The position numbers were made by a program, and so were the translations under genes. From an uncultured Bacilli bacterium (GTDB lineage: Bacteria > Bacillota_I > Bacilli_A > RF39 > UBA660), in the NCBI GenBank assembly GCA_947631345.1, contig CANRKW010000037.1, positions 1 to 9,584 on the forward strand: DNA of 9,584 nt, in the 5' to 3' direction. The notes under the pieces are model-generated. The model saw nothing but the letters and a program-made list of their open reading frames with translations. It was not told where the DNA came from and searched no databases. The first letter of the stretch is position 1. Every line of letters starts with the position of its first letter. Below, one piece after another: positions 5,221 to 9,584 of the stretch.

Positions 5221-5586
5221 ATGGATTGTCTATTTTGTAATATTGTTAATAGAAGTGTTAACTCTTATATTATTTATGAAGATGATATATGCTTATCTTT
5301 TTTAGATGCTTTTCCTAATCAAACTGGACATACTTTAATTGTACCTAAAAAACATTATGATAGTTTAGATGATATAGATGAAGAAGTTTTATCACATATA
5401 ATGAGTATAGCAAAAATACTTAAAAAAAGAATAGAAAAAAAGTTAGAACCAAATAGTATTATATTAATTAATAATACTGGAGAAGCCCAAAAGATAAAGC
5501 ACTTTCATTTACATTTAATTCCTAATTATAAAGTTAAAAAAGAATTAAGTTTAGAACAAGTTTATGATTTATTAAAAAGTGAATAA
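5221..5586 (+). CDS. HIT-family nucleotide-binding hydrolase (Hint-like)
   Basis: This histidine-triad protein probably hydrolyses purine nucleoside phosphoramidates or related AMP conjugates in the cytosol. The 121 residues begin MDCLFCNI, with C3 and C6 matching the N-terminal zinc-binding cysteines of many bacterial Hint proteins. Then come YIIYEDDICLSFLDAFPNQTGHTLIVPKKH (about 16-45, the conserved ligand pocket) and the triad HFHLHLIP at 94-101, with H96 as the expected nucleophile. The middle section NNTGEAQKIK replaces the usual N-x-G-x-x-A-G-Q-x-V. The protein is slightly shorter than the usual 130-145, mainly at the C-terminus. It is transcribed alone from a consensus promoter. The following gene has its own promoter, so an operon is not required. 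Confidence 0.9.
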   Translation: MDCLFCNIVNRSVNSYIIYEDDICLSFLDAFPNQTGHTLIVPKKHYDSLDDIDEEVLSHIMSIAKILKKRIEKKLEPNSIILINNTGEAQKIKHFHLHLIPNYKVKKELSLEQVYDLLKSE

Positions 5587-5589
5587 AAC

Positions 5590-5634
5590 TTGTTTTTTCT
5601 TTATTTTGTGATATCATATTTAAGGTGAAAGGAG
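5590..5634 (+). promoter_or_regulatory. Promoter and ribosome-binding site of the 88-residue protein gene
   Basis: TTGTTT (5590-5595) lies 16 bases before an extended -10, TG-A-TATCAT (hexamer 5612-5617). AAAGGAG at 5628-5634 precedes the ATG at 5639. The T-rich stretch at 5593-5605 after a bulged A/T hairpin (5574-5595) may also terminate the HIT transcript, but that hairpin is weak. Confidence 0.5.
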
Positions 5635-5638
5635 AAAT

Positions 5639-5905
5639 ATGATAGCAAATAAAATATTTACTGGAGATATATATTATGAAGGCAGAATCGCTTTTAGAGA
5701 TGCTTTATTAGTATGGTTTCCAAAAAAAGGTTTTGTTAGATTAGACTACATTAAAAATAAAAATACAATTAAATTACTTAATAATGGAAAAGCAAGATTC
5801 TTATTAATGGGTACTAGTGAAATAAATGATAATTTTTATGTAGAATTAGATAGTATAAAACCTTTTATTAATGAAAATATCGAACGTTTAAAAAAAGTCA
5901 ATTAA
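5639..5905 (+). CDS. Small conserved-looking protein of unknown function
   Basis: I do not recognise this 88-residue protein. It has its own promoter-like sequence, a good Shine-Dalgarno site and a terminator candidate, so it is very probably a real gene. It has no signal peptide, membrane segment, cysteines or metal-binding pattern and should be cytosolic. The sequence alternates short hydrophobic strands and turns (KIFTGDIYYEGRIAF, ALLVWFPKKGFVRLDY, ARFLLMGTSEI, NFYVELDSI) and ends in a basic amphipathic stretch (IERLKKVN). This looks like a small mostly-beta fold with a C-terminal helix. High lysine and arginine content would permit nucleic-acid binding, but nothing in the sequence shows it. 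It stands between a HIT gene and the convergent YjcZ-type pair, which does not suggest a function. Confidence 0.7.
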   Translation: MIANKIFTGDIYYEGRIAFRDALLVWFPKKGFVRLDYIKNKNTIKLLNNGKARFLLMGTSEINDNFYVELDSIKPFINENIERLKKVN

Positions 5906-5930
5906 ATTATATGGTATTGGCTTATTTTTT
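5895..5930 (+). terminator. Terminator candidate of the 88-residue protein gene
   Basis: AAGTCAAT (5895-5902) pairs with ATTGGCTT (5916-5923), with one G-U pair and a 13-base loop, followed by ATTTTTT to 5930. The TAA stop (5903-5905) opens the loop. Confidence 0.5.
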
Positions 5931-5937
5931 ATATATC

Positions 5938-5963
5938 AAAAAAGGAATAGATTTACTATTCCT
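5938..5963 (-). terminator. Intrinsic terminator of the YjcZ-type gene pair
   Basis: Read on the minus strand, AGGAATAG (5956-5963) pairs perfectly with CTATTCCT (5943-5950) around a five-base loop and is followed by a T-run at 5938-5943. It lies seven bases beyond the stop of the downstream small gene. Confidence 0.8.
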
Positions 5964-5970
5964 AGTTATA

Positions 5971-6093
5971 TTACCATCCTACGAAAGCACCGAATATTAT
6001 TGCAAGTAGAATAAATAATATCAGTATTATGAAAAAACTATTTCCATAACTTCCATTATTAGAGCATCCATTATTTTGGCAACCACAGTTCAT
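5971..6093 (-). CDS. YjcZ-type miniature membrane protein, 40 residues
   Basis: This tiny protein begins MNCGCQNNGCSNNGSYGN and continues as a single hydrophobic helix (about 19-37, FFIILILFILLAIIFGAF) ending in VGW. The Gly/Asn/Tyr head plus one membrane helix with the pattern F-x-L-I-L-F-I-L-L matches the YjcZ family (tiny transmembrane proteins of Bacilli, often annotated as sporulation proteins). Three cysteines in the head (C3, C5, C10) are distinctive. The start ATG 6091-6093 has an unusually G-rich ribosome site, AAGGGGGTG, at 6100-6108. It lies 18 bases downstream of its paralogue's stop and shares its terminator, so the two are co-transcribed. Function in the family is not established; spore-related expression is known for some members, and nothing here proves sporulation. 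Confidence 0.85.
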   Translation of the reverse strand: MNCGCQNNGCSNNGSYGNSFFIILILFILLAIIFGAFVGW

Positions 6094-6111
6094 TTATAAC
6101 ACCCCCTTAAA

Positions 6112-6207
6112 TTAAATAAATGCACCTAGTATGATTACTAGTAAAATGAATAGTACTAAAGCAAATGCAGCACCAGATATTCCATTATTTGAGCATCCAC
6201 AATTCAT
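6112..6207 (-). CDS. YjcZ-type miniature membrane protein, 31 residues
   Basis: The sequence starts MNCGCSNNGISGAAFALV and then forms a hydrophobic helix (LFILLVIILGAFI), in effect a shorter paralogue of the neighbouring 40-residue protein. The shared head C-G-C-(S/Q)-N-N-G and the tail helix pattern L-F-I-L-L-x-I-I-x-G-A-F argue for tandem duplication. The start ATG 6205-6207 is chosen over an out-of-frame ATG eight bases upstream. GGAGG at 6216-6220 is spaced eight bases from it, and this frame gives the family sequence. A possible promoter upstream on the minus strand (CTCACA, 17 bases, TATAAT) is only moderate, and I see no clear sporulation-sigma consensus. A membrane location with the cysteine-rich head on one face is inferred. 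Confidence 0.83.
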   Translation of the reverse strand: MNCGCSNNGISGAAFALVLFILLVIILGAFI

Positions 6208-6279
6208 TAGTCATTCCTCCTTTTTTATCTTTACATTTTATTATAAGCAAATATTAAATTTTTGTGAGTGCTTTCTTAC

Positions 6280-6325
6280 TTGTCTTTTAAAGTTTTTTCT
6301 GCTATTATATAGTATGTGAAGGAGG
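6280..6325 (+). promoter_or_regulatory. Promoter and ribosome-binding site of the prsA-like gene
   Basis: TTGTCT (6280-6285) and an extended -10, TG-C-TATTAT (hexamer 6303-6308), are 17 bases apart. The expected start is near 6315. GAAGGAGG at 6318-6325 precedes ATG 6331, which fixes this start over a GTG at 6316 that lies at the transcription start. Confidence 0.72.
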
Positions 6326-6330
6326 ACAAT

Positions 6331-7278
6331 ATGAAAAAAGTTTTTGGAATTTTAATTTGTTTATTACTTTTAACAGGATGTGCTACATCACATTTATCTA
6401 ATGGAGAAGAAAGTGTTGTTACTTTTGACGAAGATGGAATAAGTGCTGAAGAATTATATGAAAAATTGAAAGAACAATATGGAGCCCAAATAATTGTGGA
6501 TTTAATTGATAATAAGCTTTTATCAGATAAATATGAAAATACACAAGAAGAAGATGATTATGTTAATCAAATATTTAATGCAACTAAAGAGCAATACAAA
6601 GATGACTTTGATGCAGCAATAGAAAGTTTATATCAAGTATCAAGTCAAAGTGCTTTTAAAGATCTTATAAGACTTTCTTATAAAAGAAATAAATGGATAG
6701 ATGAATATGCTCTTAGAGAAGTAAATGATACACAAATAGATGACTATTATAATAATGTTCTTGTTGGAGATATAACTGCAAGTCATATTTTAATTACTAG
6801 TAAGGCTACTGATACTATGAGTGATGAAGAAAAGAAAAACGCTGAAGATGAAGCACTTGCAACTGCTAGAAGTGTTATAGATAGATTAAATAATGGTGAG
6901 TCTTTTGAAGATTTAGCACGTGAATTAAGTGATGATGAAAATACTAAAAATAATGGTGGTAGTTTAGGCACTTTTAATGATAGAAGTAATTATGATGAGA
7001 ATTTCTTTGAAGAAGCAAAAAATCTAGAAGTTGGTAAATATTCTACTACACCAGTTAAAAGTCAATATGGTTATCATATTATTTTAAAGACTAATCAAAA
7101 TGACAAACCTGAAAAAAGTGAGGTAATTGATTCTATTAAATCTAAAATAGCAGAAGAATTACAAACAGAAAGTGGTTTTTCAACTAAAGCATTATTAGCA
7201 CTTAGAGAAGAAAACAATATGAAGATAACTGATAGTGATTTAGAAAAGAAATATAAAGATTTTTACAATTTAGATTAG
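6331..7278 (+). CDS. prsA: PrsA-like foldase lipoprotein (parvulin-type peptidyl-prolyl isomerase)
   Basis: This extracytoplasmic foldase is anchored to the outer face of the membrane and assists folding of secreted proteins by cis-trans isomerisation of prolyl bonds. The 315-residue precursor has the signal MKKVFGILICLLLLTGC with lipobox LTGC, so C17 would be lipidated. Residues about 30-140 are a helical SurA/PrsA-type N-terminal region with K- and E-rich helices. The parvulin domain covers about 148-255. It shows the entry motif TASHILI (149-155), the helix SFEDLARELSDD (191-202), the GGSLGTF loop (209-215) and the closing QYGYHIILK (245-253), with both characteristic histidines (H152, H249). 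A helical C-terminal extension ends at 315. The length is typical of PrsA. The start at 6331 follows GGAGG directly. It is transcribed alone and closed by a strong terminator. Confidence 0.92.
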   Translation: MKKVFGILICLLLLTGCATSHLSNGEESVVTFDEDGISAEELYEKLKEQYGAQIIVDLIDNKLLSDKYENTQEEDDYVNQIFNATKEQYKDDFDAAIESLYQVSSQSAFKDLIRLSYKRNKWIDEYALREVNDTQIDDYYNNVLVGDITASHILITSKATDTMSDEEKKNAEDEALATARSVIDRLNNGESFEDLARELSDDENTKNNGGSLGTFNDRSNYDENFFEEAKNLEVGKYSTTPVKSQYGYHIILKTNQNDKPEKSEVIDSIKSKIAEELQTESGFSTKALLALREENNMKITDSDLEKKYKDFYNLD

Positions 7279-7311
7279 AAGTAGAAAAAAAACTACTTCT
7301 TTTATTTTTTT
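7277..7311 (+). terminator. Strong intrinsic terminator of prsA
   Basis: AGAAGTAG (7277-7284) pairs perfectly with CTACTTCT (7293-7300) around an eight-A loop, followed by a T-rich tail to 7311. The stem begins inside the TAG stop codon (7276-7278). Confidence 0.85.
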
Positions 7312-7322
7312 GTAATTTTTAT

Positions 7323-7350
7323 TTGCATTATGCATAATATTTGGTATAAT
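7323..7350 (+). promoter_or_regulatory. tRNA-Cys promoter
   Basis: TTGCAT (7323-7328) lies 16 bases before an extended consensus -10, TG-G-TATAAT (hexamer 7345-7350). A perfect 12-base palindrome ATTATGCATAAT (7327-7338) overlaps the -35 box and spacer. Initiation would be near 7357, a few bases before the mature tRNA 5' end. Confidence 0.75.
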
Positions 7351-7362
7351 ATAAATACTGAT

Positions 7363-7436
7363 GGACCTATAGCCAAGTGGTAAGGCATGGGACTGCAACT
7401 CCCTGATCGTTGGTTCAAATCCGACTAGGTCCTCCA
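7363..7436 (+). tRNA. tRNA-Cys (anticodon GCA), CCA encoded
   Basis: The 74 bases fold as a complete cloverleaf. The acceptor stem is GGACCTA/TAGGTCC, the D-stem GCC/GGC with loop AAGTGGTAA, and the anticodon loop CTGCAAC with GCA at 7395-7397. The T-arm is GTTGG-TTCAAAT-CCGAC. The anticodon stem has a U-U mismatch at the 27-43 pair, otherwise four good pairs. The discriminator is U73 and the 3' CCA is genomically encoded (7434-7436). It decodes both cysteine codons. It is a single tRNA unit with its own promoter and terminator rather than part of a tRNA array. Confidence 0.96.
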
Positions 7437-7449
7437 AATTAAAATAAAG

Positions 7450-7473
7450 ACTAACAGAAATGTTAGTTTTTTT
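7450..7473 (+). terminator. Terminator of the tRNA-Cys gene
   Basis: ACTAACA (7450-7456) pairs perfectly with TGTTAGT (7461-7467) around a GAAA tetraloop and runs into seven T residues (7467-7473). It is a textbook intrinsic terminator 13 bases after the tRNA. Confidence 0.88.
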
Positions 7474-7476
7474 CAT

Positions 7477-7509
7477 TAAAAAAAGCCAAGTTTTAAATAC
7501 TTAAGCTTT
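7477..7509 (-). terminator. Terminator candidate of the five-span membrane protein gene
   Basis: On the minus strand AAGC-TT-AAGT pairs with ACTT-G-GCTT across a small internal loop, followed by a run of T residues (complement of the A-run 7478-7484). It lies just beyond the stop at 7515-7517. Confidence 0.5.
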
Positions 7510-7514
7510 CAATT

Positions 7515-9089
7515 TTAATATAAATTAATAATATAATCTTTATCTCTAACTTTTATATATAATTTAACTTGATTAGATTCACTTACTTCTTTAGGAACTT
7601 CTATATAAGCATTATTTTTAGTATCAATATTTAATTTCTTAACATTTCCTTTTACAAATATTTCTTCATCATCTTTTAAATAACTTATTGTTAAAAATGT
7701 ATCTAGAAAACTACTTGTATTATTTATATATTTATTTATATATAAAGTTTCATCTAATATAACTTCCATATCTAAATTTAATATTGTTCTTTCATTTATT
7801 CCTATATTATCTGGACTAACTACAGTTTTACAAGTTATACTTCCACAAGGATAACTTATAGTAAAATTATCTCCAAATTCATAAGAATTTAAAAGTATTT
7901 CACTTGTTTTTAATGTACTATCACTTAAATCAATTGCAACATCTTTTGTATATACATAAGTATCACTACTATCTTTAAAGTATTGAGTAGGTTTTAAAAT
8001 AACTTCTTTATAATTTGATCCTCCATTAGTTACTCTAAATCTAATGTTGTCTTTTACACTATCAGGAACTTCATATACTAAAATGTATTCTTTTACTTCT
8101 CCTGTAGATAAATTATAATTCTTATTATAACCTTCTGCTATATCTTTAAAGTAATTATATGGATAAAATACTGGAAAATAACTTTTATCATCAGTTACAA
8201 GTCTTAATAAATCAGTATTTAGTTTAGTTTTTATTCTATTAGTGTTTTCCATATTAAGTTTAACTACTATATAATTATAACCTTCTTTAATAATTGAACC
8301 TTTATAATCAACATTACTTATATATGAATTTTCTACTTTAAAACTAATACCATCAGATATAAAAATCTCACTTTCATTATAGACTTCTTTACCTTTAGAT
8401 AAATTAATATATATAAATATACTAGGTATAGTTATTACTAATATTAAAAGAATTACTATTAAAAATGTTTTATTTTCTATAATATAATACTTTATTTCTC
8501 TAAAGAATTTCCTAAAAAATCTTTCAAATTTATATGAATTTTCTCCAAAATTAACTTCAATTTCTTCTCTATCTTCTTCACTTATATCAAGTTCTTCTAA
8601 ATCTTTTTTAAAATCAAACTTTTCAACATCAAAACCTATCGCACGTATACCACTTATTATTAAGAAGAAATATTGAGGTATGTATAAAATTAGGGAAATA
8701 TCTCTAAAAGCACGGACGTCTCTTACATCAACACTGCTAACATTTAAGACATTTTGTATAACATAAGAGTAAAATATTAAGCCAACTATTAAAGCTAAAT
8801 AGAAAACTATAAGGGCTATATAATAGGCACGATTTTTGTTTTTCCAACGCATTAAAAAATATATAATGAGGCCAATTACCAAAACAAAGATGGCTACCAT
8901 AATCATTGGTAAACTTACAAAAGTATTCATAGCTTGTACTAAATTATAATAACCATTTTTAGCATAATCACTAAAAAATGTAAATATATTATGAAATCTA
9001 ATAATTAAATATAAAATGGCTATTGATAATGTTAAGTGTATAACTCTAAAATGTTTAATTAAAAAAGCATAAGGTTTTCTAATTATCAC
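7515..9089 (-). CDS. Unrecognised membrane protein with five spans and a large extracellular C-terminal region
   Basis: I do not recognise the function of this 524-residue protein. Five hydrophobic segments are visible at about 17-38, 58-80, 88-112, 129-148 and 206-229. Between spans 4 and 5 lies a charged, acidic cytoplasmic stretch (150-200, ending in basic FERFFRKFFREIK). The basic N-terminus (RKPYAFLIKHFR) favours an inside location, which places residues 230-524 outside. That part is rich in beta-strand patterns. YNYIVVKLNMENTNRIKTKLNTDLLRL-type sequence around 270-300 recalls DUF4352/Ig-like extracellular domains, and CGSITC (about 405-410) has two cysteines that could form a disulfide. 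The start is uncertain: GTG at 9087-9089 with only a weak, distant purine-rich site (AGGAAAGAGAG) upstream, and no in-frame ATG before the first span. The upstream LysM gene on the same strand ends in a terminator candidate 61 bases away. Confidence 0.75.
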   Translation of the reverse strand: MIIRKPYAFLIKHFRVIHLTLSIAILYLIIRFHNIFTFFSDYAKNGYYNLVQAMNTFVSLPMIMVAIFVLVIGLIIYFLMRWKNKNRAYYIALIVFYLALIVGLIFYSYVIQNVLNVSSVDVRDVRAFRDISLILYIPQYFFLIISGIRAIGFDVEKFDFKKDLEELDISEEDREEIEVNFGENSYKFERFFRKFFREIKYYIIENKTFLIVILLILVITIPSIFIYINLSKGKEVYNESEIFISDGISFKVENSYISNVDYKGSIIKEGYNYIVVKLNMENTNRIKTKLNTDLLRLVTDDKSYFPVFYPYNYFKDIAEGYNKNYNLSTGEVKEYILVYEVPDSVKDNIRFRVTNGGSNYKEVILKPTQYFKDSSDTYVYTKDVAIDLSDSTLKTSEILLNSYEFGDNFTISYPCGSITCKTVVSPDNIGINERTILNLDMEVILDETLYINKYINNTSSFLDTFLTISYLKDDEEIFVKGNVKKLNIDTKNNAYIEVPKEVSESNQVKLYIKVRDKDYIINLY

Positions 9090-9126
9090 TATTAACCAAC
9101 TCTCTTTCCTAATATTAATTATAATT

Positions 9127-9159
9127 AAAAAAAGAATAAATTACAATAACTTATTCTTT
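9127..9159 (-). terminator. Intrinsic terminator of the LysM gene, overlapping its stop codon
   Basis: On the minus strand AAAGAATAA (9151-9159) pairs perfectly with TTATTCTTT (9131-9139) around an 11-base loop and continues into T residues (9127-9133). The 5' arm includes the TAA stop codon at 9151-9153. The stem has a single G-C pair, so strength is moderate. Confidence 0.62.
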
Positions 9160-9474
9160 ATAAAATATCATCTGTCCTGGAAGTAAATAAATACTTTTAT
9201 TTTGATCTACTATATCATTTTCTTTTATACCAAATATATTAGAAACACTTTTTAATGTATCTTCTTCTTTAGTTATATAATATTGTATACCCTTTTTAGG
9301 AATTATAAGAGTTTGATTAGGGTAAATATACTCATTTTCTTTTATTCCATTTAAAACTGCAACTAATTTAGGATTAACATCAAATTTTCTACTTATACTA
9401 TATAAAGTATCTCCATCTTTTACTATATAATATGTATAATATTCAGTATCTAATACTTTTCTAAATTCAAACAT
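9151..9474 (-). CDS. Small protein with two LysM domains and no signal peptide
   Basis: The 107-residue protein consists almost wholly of two LysM repeats, which bind N-acetylglucosamine-containing glycans such as peptidoglycan. The first (about 14-59) is canonical: YYIVKDGDTLYSISRKFDVNPKLVAVLNGI-type sequence closing with PNQTLIIPKKG. The second (about 64-106) is degenerate: YYITKEEDTLKSVSNIFGI closing with LLPGQMIFYKE. The N-terminus (MFEFRKVLDTE) is polar with no signal peptide, lipobox or membrane span, and there is no catalytic domain. The protein is therefore either cytosolic until lysis, exported by another route, or a spore/coat-type LysM protein made inside a mother cell; the sequence does not decide. 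AGGTGG at 9479-9484 lies four bases before ATG 9474. No clear -35/-10 pair was found in the AT-rich 9485-9584. Confidence 0.85.
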   Translation of the reverse strand: MFEFRKVLDTEYYTYYIVKDGDTLYSISRKFDVNPKLVAVLNGIKENEYIYPNQTLIIPKKGIQYYITKEEDTLKSVSNIFGIKENDIVDQNKSIYLLPGQMIFYKE

Positions 9475-9584
9475 ATAACCACCTAATTTAGTATATGATA
9501 AAGTATAAATTATGCTATAAGACTTTTAATTATTTTTATAATCTATATGAGTATATCTATTTTTAAGTTCATAATTAGTATTAC

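Noticed and set aside
6131..6319. 62-codon frame on the plus strand opposite the 31-residue YjcZ-type gene
   Set aside because: The opposite strand carries a ribosome site, family-like sequence and a terminator. The plus frame has no ribosome site and runs through the prsA promoter.
7270..7476. Open frame on the minus strand across the tRNA-Cys gene, with a peptide containing GFEPTIRELQSHALPLGY
   Set aside because: This is the antisense translation of a tRNA, a well-known false gene pattern. It also covers two terminators and the tRNA promoter.
1..9584. Alternative genetic code (TGA as tryptophan), considered because of the very low GC and lack of TGA stops
   Set aside because: Conserved tryptophans, such as W286 of the carboxypeptidase and W54 of SSB, are TGG, and all genes are full length under the standard bacterial code.
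1..9584. CRISPR array, prophage, toxin-antitoxin pair or riboswitch
   Set aside because: There are no regularly spaced direct repeats of suitable length, no phage or toxin-antitoxin-like genes, and no leader long or structured enough to match a known riboswitch. Most leaders appear very short.

Overview
The window looks like chromosomal DNA of a low-GC (strongly A+T-rich) Gram-positive-type bacterium, most likely an uncultured gut-type Firmicute of the Bacilli/Mollicutes-related branch. The evidence is strong Shine-Dalgarno sites, sigma-A-like promoters with extended -10 boxes, a PrsA-type foldase lipoprotein, a VanY-type carboxypeptidase, and two YjcZ-type miniature membrane proteins. The standard bacterial code fits: every tryptophan I checked is TGG. 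No stop codon I identified is TGA; all are TAA or TAG. The taxonomic placement is inference.

Layout. Bases 1-1058 (+) hold a membrane-anchored D,D-carboxypeptidase and its terminator. Facing it is a 34-codon fragment resembling the start of a TnpB transposon protein. The fragment keeps a near-perfect promoter, a palindromic operator-like spacer and a ribosome-binding site. Bases 1242-5119 (-) carry, in transcription order, a group II cysteine desulfurase, a short tail-less single-stranded-DNA-binding protein, a pyrimidine-nucleoside phosphorylase, and a membrane-anchored protein with two cadherin-like repeats that is tightly coupled to the phosphorylase. The phosphorylase start is embedded in one arm of a perfect 21-bp inverted repeat whose other arm lies just downstream of ssb. 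This is the most unusual structure in the window.

Bases 5174-5930 (+) hold a HIT-family protein and an unrecognised 88-residue protein, each with its own promoter. Bases 5938-6207 (-) hold two tandem YjcZ-like genes of 31 and 40 codons with a shared terminator. Bases 6280-7311 (+) hold the prsA-like lipoprotein gene, followed by a tRNA-Cys(GCA) gene with its own promoter and terminator. Bases 7477-9474 (-) hold a protein with five predicted membrane segments and a large extracellular C-terminal part, preceded by a double-LysM protein.

Function. About half of the proteins act at the cell surface: peptidoglycan trimming, extracytoplasmic folding, LysM wall binding, cadherin-like and membrane proteins. 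The others are housekeeping: nucleoside salvage, sulfur mobilisation, HIT nucleotide hydrolase, SSB and tRNA. I see no coherent defence system, prophage or biosynthetic cluster. The notable signals are regulatory or structural: the inverted repeat at the phosphorylase start, the orphan promoter-operator on a TnpB remnant, the phased A/T tracts upstream of ssb, and repeated terminator/stop-codon overlap.
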